From positions 57,247,159-57,311,158 of the forward strand of contig CM049313.1 of the NCBI GenBank assembly GCA_026874595.1: a stretch of DNA of 64,000 nucleotides, in the 5' to 3' direction. This DNA comes from Sipunculus nudus (lineage: Eukaryota; Annelida; Sipuncula; Golfingiida; Sipunculidae). The notes beneath the pieces are model-generated. The model was not told the origin of the DNA. It did no database searches and saw nothing but the letters and a program-made list of their open reading frames with translations. Positions 48,081-58,120 of this stretch are shown one piece after another; within the stretch, counting starts at the first letter, position 1, and every line of letters starts with the position of its first letter. The position numbers and the translations under genes are program-made.

Positions 48081-48519
48081 AGGGGCCCAATCACCTATAC
48101 AGCATGTTGAATTAACTCAGAAAATTTGCTTACTCCTGTAAACAAGTGTCAAAAACAGTAGACCAGGCGCCATCACAGGTGTCAACATAAAAACAGCCCG
48201 TGGGACTCTGTGCTTCGCTGTGCCCAAACAGCTGCCAATCATGAGATGCCCAGTGACTGACTTGGCCCTAAAAATGTAATACATGATCCTGCTGGCTGAA
48301 ACATCCCCTGTTGCGGCTCACAGTGGGACCTCAGGCTTGGCCTTGTTATGGTAAACAGACAAACATAGATTGTGTTGATAAACATGCACAACCATATCAA
48401 GGAGTTAAACATCTGTATGCAAGGTACTCAGACTGTTTTTCTTGGAAATGTTTGTACAAAGCAAAACTGAATGGATAGTGTGAAAGAACAGGCATTATAC
48501 TGCTCCTGATCATATCCCT
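48081..48519. mobile_element. PIF/Harbinger-like MITE, copy 1
   Basis: Left end AGGGGCCCAATCACCTATA, right end complementary to AGGGATATGATCAGGAGC. Flanked by TTA (48078-48080) and TCA (48520-48522), close to the TTA/TAA target of PIF/Harbinger elements. Homologous end to end with 56370-56868 in the opposite orientation. Its right end abuts the stop codon of the MADF gene. Confidence 0.65.
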
Positions 48520-48948
48520 TCAAGTCTGGGAAGGTGCGGGCTGCTGTTGATGTAGCTCGTGCTGAGCCCTGGATGCTTCGTTCTCATTGATGTACCTGTA
48601 CATCACCTGATTCAGTTCCTGCTGGCAGCGCCTCCAAATATGGTGATCCAAGTTGTTCAAAGCGGAGCGGAGCCACTCCGCAAAAGCATCCCTCTCTGGG
48701 TCACCAGCCGTGTTCATCCTTGAGAGAACCTGCCGCTGCATCTGCACGAGCTGCTCTGCCCTGTCCTCAGTGCCACCAAGCAATGGGTCCCTGGCAACAG
48801 TTGTTGTGGCTGTAGCTGGACCTATTGCTGATGTTGTTGGCACTGTGCTATCTGACATCTCTGGCATAACAGCAGCAGCAGCTTCCTCTTCTTGCATCAC
48901 CTCAGAGGTTGCCTGTGTGATCATGTCGGCATGAACTTTCTCCCTGAG
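48520..48948 (-). CDS. MADF gene exon 2
   Basis: Acceptor TACTTGCAG before LREKVHADMITQ. Contains an Ala/Thr-rich linker and the BESS-like helix region, ending PAPSQT and TGA. Confidence 0.72.
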   Translation of the reverse strand, partial: LREKVHADMITQATSEVMQEEEAAAAVMPEMSDSTVPTTSAIGPATATTTVARDPLLGGTEDRAEQLVQMQRQVLSRMNTAGDPERDAFAEWLRSALNNLDHHIWRRCQQELNQVMYRYINENEASRAQHELHQQQPAPSQT

Positions 48949-49695
48949 CTGCAAGTATATCAAAATATTATTATTTTTTTTTATTTTTATTAACATTATG
49001 AGACAAATTAGAAATACTAATATGATATAATTATGCTAACGCTGGCAACAGTCCTGGGTCTGACCTCCGCGATGATTGATGCAAGAATTATTGTTATTAT
49101 TATTTTATTATTATTATGAGACAGATAAGAATGACTCATATGATAAAAGTATACTTACGCGGACAACGGTCCTGGGCCTGACCTCCACGATGTGGGGTGC
49201 AAGAAAATCCAGCGACCCCAAGATCCAGCGGTCCCTCTCTGTCAGCTCTGCATCTTCTTGCCCTGACTTGCCTTTCCTGAGACGCCCGAATCTGGTTCGG
49301 AGGCTCTTGTACCAGACCTTAAGAGTCTCCACCTCCAGGCCAAGTTCCTTAGATTTCTTGCGCCAGAGAGCCTCCTTTTTTGTCGTGTCCTTGTATGACC
49401 TGAGCTTTCGATTGTACAGTTCTTCATGGGCTGCCAACCACTCAACCATCGAGTCCTCCTCGGCATCAGACAGCAGGGCATGGTGTTTCACCTTCTTCCT
49501 CTTGGGGTGTCCTGTCTCACTGTCGCCATCACTCTCAGCACTGACTTGCTCCTGGATGTACTCGACTTTAATTGCAGGTGGGGTCTCTTGGATACACTGT
49601 TCAGGCTGGCAAGGCTCTGCACATTCAGTGGATGACCTCCATGCAGAGGCTCTAAGAGCAGTTTTCCTGGGTGCGTCATTCTTCCCACGAGGCAT
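48520..49695 (-). CDS. MADF-domain (Myb/SANT-like) DNA-binding protein, two exons
   Basis: Exon 1 is 49695-49159 (179 codons), exon 2 is 48948-48520 (142 codons plus TGA). The intron has GTAAGT and TTGCAG and falls in phase 0, giving 321 residues. Start chosen at the first ATG (MPRGKNDAP). Residues 64-70, PKRKKVK, look like a nuclear localisation signal. Residues about 82-165 are a MADF domain (MVEWLAAHEELYNRKLRSYK, then WYKSLRTRFGRLRKG). Residues about 262-299 (RDAFAEWLRSALNNLDHHIW) resemble a BESS-type interaction motif. MADF-BESS proteins bind DNA and include both host regulators and accessory proteins of PIF/Harbinger transposons. No transposase is seen nearby, so either origin is possible. 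Expression is plausible given the promoter-like upstream region. Confidence 0.8.
48965..49200 (-). repeat. tandem duplication of the exon 1/intron junction
   Basis: Two copies of a ~117-bp unit: one covers the functional donor and the last coding bases (to about 49200), the other (about 48965-49082) lies in the intron. Shared words include CCTGGG.CTGACCTCC and ATTATGAGACA. The intronic copy keeps a GT (GTTAGC) at the old donor position. Confidence 0.7.
49159..49695 (-). CDS. MADF gene exon 1
   Basis: ATG at 49695-49693 to ...RPRTVVR, donor GTAAGT (complement of 49158-49153). Carries the NLS-like motif and the whole MADF domain. Open in all 179 codons. Confidence 0.8.
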
Positions 49696-49810
49696 GATGA
49701 GCAAACTGAGCGAAGGCTGAAGAACCTTTGCAAACTGTTGGACAACTTGCTACCACAGTGACAGCTCAGTTTTATGCCTGTTCCCGCTTTGCTTGGTGTA
49801 CGGGCGCCAA

Positions 49811-49820
49811 TATTTATAGA
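49811..49820 (-). promoter_or_regulatory. TATA box for the MADF gene
   Basis: TCTATAAATA on the - strand, 116-125 nt upstream of the ATG, predicting a start near 49785. Followed upstream by CpG-rich sequence. Confidence 0.55.
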
Positions 49821-50240
49821 GCTTTGTCAGAGCGCAGCTGTCCTCTGCTAGCTGCTCTTTCCCTTCCGGATACACCGCTTAATAATATGCAGTTACAGCG
49901 GCCTGTGATCTCACTGGGCGAAGCGAGAGCGCAGCTCTGATGTCACAAGCGCAGCGGCAGCACCGTGCGCACCGTGTAATGAGCTCATTTATTAAATAGG
50001 TCGCCGAGGTCTCGGTAGCAGCGGTTAGTGAGCCGGGCCAGCGGCGTGGAACGTGAAGGCCGATGCTACCCCGTTCACTGGCGCTCGACCCACGCTGTCA
50101 GGAAGCTGGTAGGGCCTACTGCGTTGCTAGGCGATCGATTTTCGGTCTAACTGCGCTTTTCAATTCACGGCGACCCCGCGGCGTAAATTGTGTGCAGGTT
50201 CAAAATTGGTAGGCGCTCATTGTGCCTTGCCTTGGTGCAT
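49821..50240. promoter_or_regulatory. CpG-rich region upstream of the MADF gene
   Basis: GC-rich stretch with many CpG (for example GCGCAGCGGCAGCACCGTGC) in an otherwise AT-rich window, immediately upstream of the TATA box. Suggests a promoter region or an insert of different base composition. Confidence 0.5.
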
Positions 50241-50323
50241 GACTGATGGTCGGGTCCCCGGGCTCCACACTAAAATCTCATTTCAGTTATGAACCCATAA
50301 CAAATGGTAACTATATGACGACC

Positions 50324-50525
50324 CAAGGAGACCCAGGATTTAGGAAAAGGGGGGGGGGGGGGGGGGTCCAACCCAGGAGGACGAATGAAAACCCTAAAAA
50401 AAGGTCCTCACGTCTGAAAAAGTGGGGGTCCAGGCGGCAAAATTTTGTCTGAAGCCCTTTAAAAAAACGTTGTTTCTGATGAAAAAAGGGCCCCCCCCCC
50501 CCCGGGCCCCCTGGATCCGCTCTGG
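50324..50525. mobile_element. hAT-like MITE (CAGGGGCGGATCCAG type), copy 2
   Basis: CAAGGAGACCCAGGATTTAG at the left and CTGGATCCGCTCTGG at the right, with a G run and a C run inside. Same family and internal order as 1871-2075. Confidence 0.7.
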
Positions 50526-50786
50526 TTGTCTAAATTTGTAACAGAAATTTCTTATTTTTCTTTTTATTCCAAATCAGTTTAAGGCACATTTAACAAAATA
50601 TCGCAATATATATGCAAATAACTAAATCGCGATTTACCGATATATCAAAATAATCCAATTAGCGGCCCTAATAACATATCTATATAAGGCCTTTTTCTAT
50701 TCCTGGTCCTAAGCGATCATGCAATTAACAAAATCTTGCTATAGTAACGTCAAAGTATTTGCTGACTTTACCATGATTTACATCAT

Positions 50787-50789
50787 ATG

Positions 50790-50853
<64 letters not shown>
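50787..50853. repeat. (TA)n microsatellite
   Basis: About 67 bases of TA with one phase slip. The ORFs spanning it (IYIYIY) are spurious. Confidence 0.95.
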
Positions 50854-50856
<3 letters not shown>

Positions 50857-51525
50857 TCCTTGATAGAACACGCCTATATCATTATTTCCTTGAGTATGCT
50901 TTATATTTAAATGAAAGACGCACACATCTTTACAAACTCAAACAAGATATGGACATATCTCTTCAACACCAAACTAATTCTTTATGGCGACTCTAGTAAA
51001 GATTACTTATTCAATAAGAAATTATTCCAGTGCTTACAAAATTATATCGAAGATACAAAAAGGTTCGATTGATCTTAGCATGACTGAAAAAAAAAATAAA
51101 ATCAACACCTATTTTATCACAACATCCAGCCATCCATATTACCCTTTCTTCTTCTTCTTTACATTCCATGTGTTCCCTTTACATAGCCGACTCTTTTTCC
51201 AGGATTGATATCTATATATATTCACGGCATGATACCATGTTATTGAAGGACAGTACCATTATTGGACAAGTATTATTTTCATCCTTAATTATCTGATAAT
51301 GTTTACTTATATATGAAACCTACAAAGAAAGAGTGACCATGAGCTATGCTCGTGCTCAATCCAAAACAACTTGTATCAAGATGAATGTTATATGTATCAG
51401 TCAGATGTCAATAAAAATATTCAAACAATTATAGCTGAACCTGAATGAACCCGGAAACAGCGATGATTATTATAGAGATATTTGTTCCTGGACCAGGTTT
51501 CCTTTTAAAAGGACTGCAAGGATCA
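50854..51525. other. nothing recognised
   Basis: AT-rich intergenic DNA without identifiable genes or elements. Confidence 0.5.
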
Positions 51526-51534
51526 TTATAATAT

Positions 51535-52060
51535 GAGATTAAATAAGATAAGATAACATTTATTAGCCTTCAGTTTAAGGAATTTGTCGTTGACTTGTAA
51601 TTCATTGCATAAAAATAAATAAGTAAATAGATACATACAAATAATACATAAAAATACATAAAAATAACATATAACATATTGACTATTCATGTAAAAATAA
51701 GCATGTAAAAATGATAAAACAGACAATTCTGCAGGTAAAACACATAATTCAAAACATTGAATATCTAGAGGGTTGCGAGTTAAAAAGTTTAATACTGTAT
51801 GGCTCAAGAGTTTTTTAAAGAGAGTTGTTCTGCAGAATATTGTATCTAGGTGTTTCCCTGAATTAAGGTAAAAAACGGAACTCTGAATGTAGGGGATGTC
51901 TTGTGTCATTCATGACCTTTGATATGAAGGCCATTGTTTTGCTTTCACCGATTTCCTGCAGTGTGGCAAGAGAAGTACTTGTTATTCTACAACTTCTCTT
52001 CCTGGTGTTATTTAACTGTTTCTTTATCTTAACTTATGGTCGCGTCGTGTCTTGATCAGT
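51535..52060 (-). pseudogene. decayed non-LTR retrotransposon (LINE) 3' end
   Basis: Read on the - strand, VMNDTRHPLHSEFRFLP (about 51905-51855) matches the pattern HPLH..F.LLPSG found at the C-terminus of CR1/RTE-like LINE ORF2 proteins, followed at once by stops and frameshifts. The 3' end at 51545-51555 is a TTATCTTATCTTATTT tail, a short-repeat tail as in such LINEs. The upstream reverse transcriptase is not present. Confidence 0.5.
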
Positions 52061-52311
52061 AAAAAGAGTGGCATGGCTTACATCAATTATTTGTTTGTAT
52101 TCTCTAAACAAGATGAAAGATTCAACAAATGCAAACACACATTTCTGGTTTTTAAAAAGGCATGGGATATTGACTGATTGATTTGATTAAGATCATATTT
52201 ACCTTGTAGAGATGCAGAAAAAAAGTTTATTTAACTTCATCATCATAATAACTGAAAATTTAATATATCAAAATAAATTAAACACAACTGTATATTATTT
52301 CCGGGTCCATT

Positions 52312-52312
<1 letters not shown>

Positions 52313-52362
<50 letters not shown>
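52313..52362. repeat. (TA)n microsatellite
   Basis: About 50 bases of uninterrupted AT repeat. Confidence 0.95.
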
Positions 52363-52365
<3 letters not shown>

Positions 52366-54240
52366 TTAACCATGAGTATGTTATTATCAAAAATAGATCC
52401 TGAACACCTATTTTTTTTATTGAATCAAATACATAGACACACATTTCAATAAGAAATTTAAAAAAAAATAACAGTTACATTATACAAACAATTGCATAGA
52501 TATATTATACATCATGCAGGCACATATAGAAAATATGTTGAATCAAAATACCATAACACAAGTACACCGTGTATACATGAATTAAGAAATGTTACAGTTC
52601 AAAAGGTGAATGGAGTAGATCCTGCCTCTATTGTTCACTTTCAGCTAGCTTGAATAGCAGCAATGATGCTGGTACAATGTAATAAGCTTATTTTTGCTTT
52701 ATTTTTTTTTTCTAAAATCTTTATATGCTAGAAAATAGAATTTATTATTAGTGCATGTTTTTTACAAAGTCATTTATTATATTGATCCCGATTTTATGTA
52801 GATTATTTTTATTATGATTTCCTTTTTTATGTGATTTACATAATATCTGCTTGGACAAAATTTCATCGAAGGAATCTTGAACTCCTATTAATATTATTTG
52901 TTGCACGACGGCAGTAATTTTTTTCTCCTGTGCAAGGCCGTAATGACCGTATATATAGTTCTTTGGCGGGGTCATTCACAGAAATCACACTTCAGGCGCG
53001 ACGGTAATGTATTATGATGGAGTTGAAGAAAATCAGATTGATGTAACTGAGTTAAACTTACAAGTAAATACCTATAGGCACTTTTACAAAATTGCATATG
53101 TTTTTAAGGTGCATTAGCTTGTAGAAGTCTGTGTTCATATACATATTACATGCTTGCAGAGTGCAGGTAAATTGAAACCAGAATTGTCGATAAAATCAAT
53201 ATCGGGAGGTTAATTTCGACGTAGCCTACATTTTGTTCTTGAAATCTTTGCTTTAATTAAATAAGCAACACTTTGTTTGCACCAACACCATTCATTCAGG
53301 ACACTTTGAAACACAATTTGAATAAATTCATTATATTATTTAAGATGTATAAAGCAATATAATATATGATAGAGTTGAAGACAATTTTTATTTAAAAAAA
53401 AAAATAAAAAAGAATTTAGGATATTCATGATACAGTATATAAGCTTTATATGTAACTCAACATGTGTCTTAGACTGTGAAATGTGCATTTATATCGTTAG
53501 CAAACATACCAAAGATACATATGGTAGCTTAGGTTTAGCGACGTAAAGACACTGGATTTGAAGCTGTTGAATAAAGGGTTGATCATATAATTTAGTATGT
53601 AAAATGGCCAACAGATGGCGGTATAATGCAAAGCGATAATACGGGCAGTATAGGTTTATTAACAGGAAGATAAGACAAAGCATTCTGAGGGCGATAAAAC
53701 CAAGACTGACATCGTGCTATCAGTATCAGACAGAGGCGTGCCGGTCTGTGTACACGTCCTTGTAGCCTCAAGACCAGTGATCTAGATATCTAAACATCTC
53801 TTTAAGACAGTATACTGTATAGTACCTTAGTTCAGCGGTTCAATACACATGTAAACAAGAAATTTTATCGAAGAAACCTCGCCCACTTCCGCGCGTGAGA
53901 GCGGCAGGTTTGAGTTACTTGACACTTGTTATCAAAATCAGCCAAGCGTCCGTTTGGGTTGAAAAGGCATCGTTATGGGAAAAAGGGTAAGTAAAAAAAA
54001 AAAAAAATAAATAAAGCAGTTTGTTTTCATATGAAGCTTCACGTTTCTGGCTTATCTTGCGCGATTGGTTAGACCAAGTTGATTCCCGTAGCGCAGTCAA
54101 CAAGTTCACTTTTCACTTACACGCCAGACCAAATACCTTGCAAGTCTGAAGTGTAAATACCACGTGTGTCAAGCACCCACCAGAACAGACGTGTCAGGCC
54201 TCCAACAAAGGTATTTAAACTCAAACTAACCCCTTGTCTT
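52363..54240. other. nothing recognised
   Basis: AT-rich intergenic DNA with short A runs. ORFs here are under 80 codons and show no domain or conserved motif. Confidence 0.5.
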
Positions 54241-54248
54241 CATTAAAC

Positions 54249-54372
54249 AAGGCGGACCAGGATTCTGGAAAGGGGAGGGTCCAACAACCCAGGAAGACAA
54301 ACTATAAAAAAAAAATCTGAAAAAAAGGTCCTCTGGTCCGGAAAGGAGGGGTCCAGGTCGCAAAAAATTTAC
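54249..54372. mobile_element. hAT-like MITE (CAGGGGCGGATCCAG type), truncated copy 3
   Basis: AAGGCGGACCAGGATTCTGG followed by GGGTCCAACAACCCAGGAAG, as in copies 1 and 2. The right terminus is missing. Confidence 0.6.
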
Positions 54373-54574
54373 TTACAAATTCTGCATTTTGCTTCCACAT
54401 GACCGTATACCCGGTGGCCACCAAGTCCCACGAGAAGCTTAATTCATTGAGTTAGCAATCCACTTTACGTCCTCACTTTAGTTTATAGCCATTTGACAGA
54501 TTTAGCTTTGGAGACATGGGTAATATCTAATTTATTTTTATTTGCAAGACGCACTGTGAAGGAAGTCTCAGTCA

Positions 54575-54740
54575 GGGGCCTGGACAGTTGAGTTGTTAAA
54601 TGCTTAATTGGCTCTCTTCACTGGCGGCCATGGTTCGATCCCCGGCCTGGGTATAAGAGTGGGTTGTTGTGGCCAGTCAAAGGATGATGGTTCACTCCGG
54701 GTTCTCCCTCTTCCTCCACCTCTCATACAAGTGATACAAC
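54575..54740 (+). mobile_element. tRNA-derived SINE
   Basis: Strong B box GGTTCGATCCCCGG at 54632 and an A-box-like TGGACAGTTGAGTTG about 50 nt upstream. Followed by GGTTCACTCCGGGTTCTCCC, which resembles the conserved central domain (CACTCCGGTTTC type) of invertebrate SINEs. No intact tRNA fold. Confidence 0.65.
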
Positions 54741-55179
54741 ATTGCCTATAATGTTCATAATTGAACGTTATCAATTATTGAAAGAAGAAGACAGCCGAAA
54801 CCATAGGTTTCCATTCTCAAAGGTCCATTTTTTCAAGATTTTGATGTTGGGTACTGGCCCTTGCCCTTCGAATTCAAAGTCATCATGCTATCTACTTCCC
54901 CTGTCAACCTGTAACATTTTTGCTAGCCTGGTTTAATCAGACTCAATATTATTAGGCCCTGCCATATATTGAGTCTGATAGCCATGCAGTGAGAGTTTCT
55001 GTGATATATCCCACCGTATATGTAACATATCTGTTGCATCATCTTTAACTGCTTGTTTACTGCCCAACAACAAGACATGAGAATACACCATTTTGACACC
55101 AATAACGATGTGTCTAACATCTAGTGTCCAGAAACTTGGTGTGTTTATTTATTATGACTGGTTTCTTCAGTTCATAAAG

Positions 55180-55641
55180 ACTGGTGGTGCCACCTGTATT
55201 TTTATCTATTTTTTAAATTCCCCCCCCCCCCCCTTTATTTCGAGACTGCCAAATTATAAATATTGATACTATCAGATTTGCAATTGTGGTTTCTATTAGT
55301 GTCCTAAAACTTTAAGTGTTTATTAGATGCATGCCTTTTAGTAATCACCCTGTCAGTCCATCTGTTCATCTTTCTGTATGTCTGTCAGATTTGTTTCCTG
55401 ATGATAACTCCGGTTTTGATTGACATATCAATTTCAAACTTTAATTACATATGGCCAACCTCTGAAGCAAGAACTCTATCTATTTTTGGGTCATGAGGTA
55501 AAGGTCACAAGACCCACTTTGACTTATTTAGATTTTTTTATTTTAGATTGTGGGTGCATTTTAAGCCAAACATTTCATCCCAAACCTTCCATCTGGCAAA
55601 TAGGAAATGAACCTGATTGATTTTGGGGTCACAAGGTCAAG
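55180..55641. repeat. AAGGTCA-type repeat unit (left of hAT insertion)
   Basis: Contains CTGGTGGTGCCACCTGTATT, a C run and one unit of the ATATGGCCAACC/GGTCA repeat. It continues at 57292 once the hAT element is removed. Confidence 0.6.
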
Positions 55642-57291
55642 CAGGGTTGGCAGGTAAGAGCCACCCCTGGCTTTAACCGCTGGCTAAAGCCTGCCCAGTC
55701 AATTCTTCAGAAGTGGCAAAAACTGGCTAATACTCCTCAAAATGAATAAAAAATGCCCCAAACCTAATAAACAACAACAGAATTATTTTGAAAATGTTTT
55801 TATTGTAATACAAGCTTGTTCTTTGACCATTGACATTGTGCCAGGAAATACTACAGTAAATTACTTAAAATGACACAAAGTCAAGGATTATGACACAAAT
55901 ATAACAAATATACCAATTTAGCAAAGTAGTCATGATACTGCAGGGGGAACCAAGGTCAACTTAGAGCAGTAATATGCATGCTTTTAACTGTAAAGATTTA
56001 CAGGTGGTACAAATGTTTGATTTGTCAAATGACATAGGTTCAATGATAAATGTCACAAATATGGTGCTTCTCAGTGCCAGTCTCATTAGAATCTCTCTTG
56101 CCTGACAGAAGCTAAGAAGGCCACCAACTTAGGGCTTATCACTAAATGTTACACACGTCCCACACCAAGGCCCAATATCAAAGCTTTGTACCGGAAAGTC
56201 TTTGATAATCAAAAGTTAAGATAAAACATACAGCAATAATAAGCTAGCAAGGAGTCAAGGAGTTTAAGTCCAGGAGAGTCAGAAATTGACTCAAAACTGA
56301 TTCTGATCTTGCTCACTTAATAGATCTCCATCCCCATAGCCTCTGGATTAACAACTGAACATCCTTTAAAGGGACATAATCATGAGTAATATTATTCCTA
56401 TTCTTGAACACTATCAGTTCAGTTTTGCTTTATATAAAAGCTTGCCGGCAAAACCATTCCAGCACAAAGTCTAAATTCCTCACATAAGACTGTTTAACAC
56501 CTTAATATATAGCCCTGCGTGTTGGTAAACAAAATCTGTTCATGATAACAAAGCCGCGTGACCGGAGTCTGATTAAGAGGGGTAAGGCGCTGTGTTTCAT
56601 CCAGGGGGAACATGTATTTCATTTTTTGAGCAAAGTAAGTCAGGGCATCTCCTGATGGCACGTGTTCTGGCGACGTGCAACACATGGCCTGATGCATTGT
56701 GTTTATGTTTACACCTGCGATCGCGCCCGTTTCACTGTTTTTAACACTCGTTTACAGGGTTAAGCAAATTTTACAGGGCAATATGTTGGCAGGTACAGAT
56801 TAATTTCAAAGGGAAGAAACTGTTTTTTTCGTGTTAACTCAACTTGCTTTATAGGTGATTGGGCCCCTTTAATGATGCAAGTCAGTATTGTAAAACAAAC
56901 AATGATTATCAGGCACCCATACATTGGATCCAGTTTTCAAGATCATATGAAGACCAATAAGTTCGGTCACATAACTGTCTCACTTCCAACTGTCCATCTA
57001 GCAACCTCATGGTTCACTGCACTAGTCCAGAGTTCGTCTTTGTGTCGGTGAACTTATATAACAGCTACTACTATAAAGCTTTTTTAAAAAGTGTACATTA
57101 TGAAATCAGAATTGTTTTTCAGATGACCAGTATATCACTACAATTACTTAAAAGCCTAAATAATAAAGAATATTGTATGAATGATTTGTCAGATTAACCG
57201 GTATTGACCAGTAACAGCCATTATTAGCCTGCTCCGGCTATAGCCACCGGCCCGGACAATATGAGTTAAAGTCGGCTTTTGGCCAACCCTA
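55642..57291. mobile_element. hAT element, non-autonomous, with perfect 8-bp target duplication
   Basis: Starts CAGGGTTGGCAGG, ends GGCCAACCCTA, with AGGTCAAG directly repeated on both sides (55634-55641 and 57292-57299), the hAT signature. 1650 bp, of which about 500 bp is a nested MITE. No transposase ORF. Confidence 0.82.
56370..56868. mobile_element. PIF/Harbinger-like MITE, copy 2 (nested in hAT)
   Basis: AGGGACATAATCATGAG at the left, GTGATTGGGCCCCT at the right, flanked by TAA and TTA. It is the inverse-orientation homologue of 48081-48519; shared words include AAAGCAAAACTGAA and AAAATTTGCTTA (on the complement). Confidence 0.68.
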
Positions 57292-58120
57292 AGGTCAAGG
57301 TCAGAGTGGCCATCTGTCCACATATTTGTTTTTGAATCATAACTTCAGTTTGGAATAACATAAAGATTTCAAACAATTCATATATGGCCAACCAATAAAG
57401 TAAGAACCCTTTTTGGGGGGAGGGGGTTCCAACAGTCAAGGTGTCACAGGGGTCATCTGTCCACATATTTGTTTCCAGATGATAACTCCAGGTTGGACTA
57501 ACAAATGGATATCAGACTAATATATATGGCCAACTGCTAAAGTAAGAACCCATTTGATATAAGGGTCATGAGGTCAAAGGTCAGGGTCACAAACCCTTTT
57601 CTTTAAAAAGATTGTGGATGCATTTTAAGACAAACTTTTCATCCCCAAACTTCCACCTTCCATATGTGGCTCACTGCCAATAGGGGAAGCTTCTGTTTGA
57701 TCTTTGGGTCACGAGCTCAAAGGGCAAGGTCACAGGGCCCACCCATTCACAAATAAGTTAAAGGATGATAATTCCAGTTAGGGTAGACAGATTGGCTTCT
57801 GACTTGATCACAGGAACTCATGTTTTGAAAAGCATAAACATATGTTATAATTTACATGCATGTTAGAGTCACTTAGTTGAGATACCAATACTTATACTGT
57901 ATTGGTTATACATATATGTTATCTTGAGAGGCCCCTGCATCTTTCATGTAGCCCATAAAAGTACACAGGCAACTCAAAATATATGTTTCATGTACATTAC
58001 TCAAAAAATGATAAACAAAAAAATTAAATGTTGCCTCGTTTCAATATGTTAGGTTTTTATAAAAAAAATATTCTCATAATCAATTTAAGCTGAGCGCCAT
58101 GACCCACAGGTCCCATATTG
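57292..58120. repeat. AAGGTCA-type repeats ending in a family A 3' terminus
   Basis: About three diverged units with ATATGGCCAAC, CATCTGTCCACATATTTGTT and AAGGTCAGGGTCAC, then AAGCTGAGCGCCATGACCCA and CAGGTCCCATATTGTT at 58086-58120. No matching 5' end is identified. Confidence 0.6.

Noticed and set aside
49076-49720. 214-codon + strand ORF
   Set aside because: It is the antisense of MADF exon 1. The - strand frame has the domain, the splice signals and the promoter.
48081-56868. One 8.8-kb Harbinger transposon with the MADF gene inside, bounded by ~300-bp inverted repeats
   Set aside because: Each 'repeat' has its own second end (48519 and 56370), so they are two MITE copies in opposite orientation. 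The right one is nested in a hAT element whose left end lies inside the supposed transposon and right end outside it.
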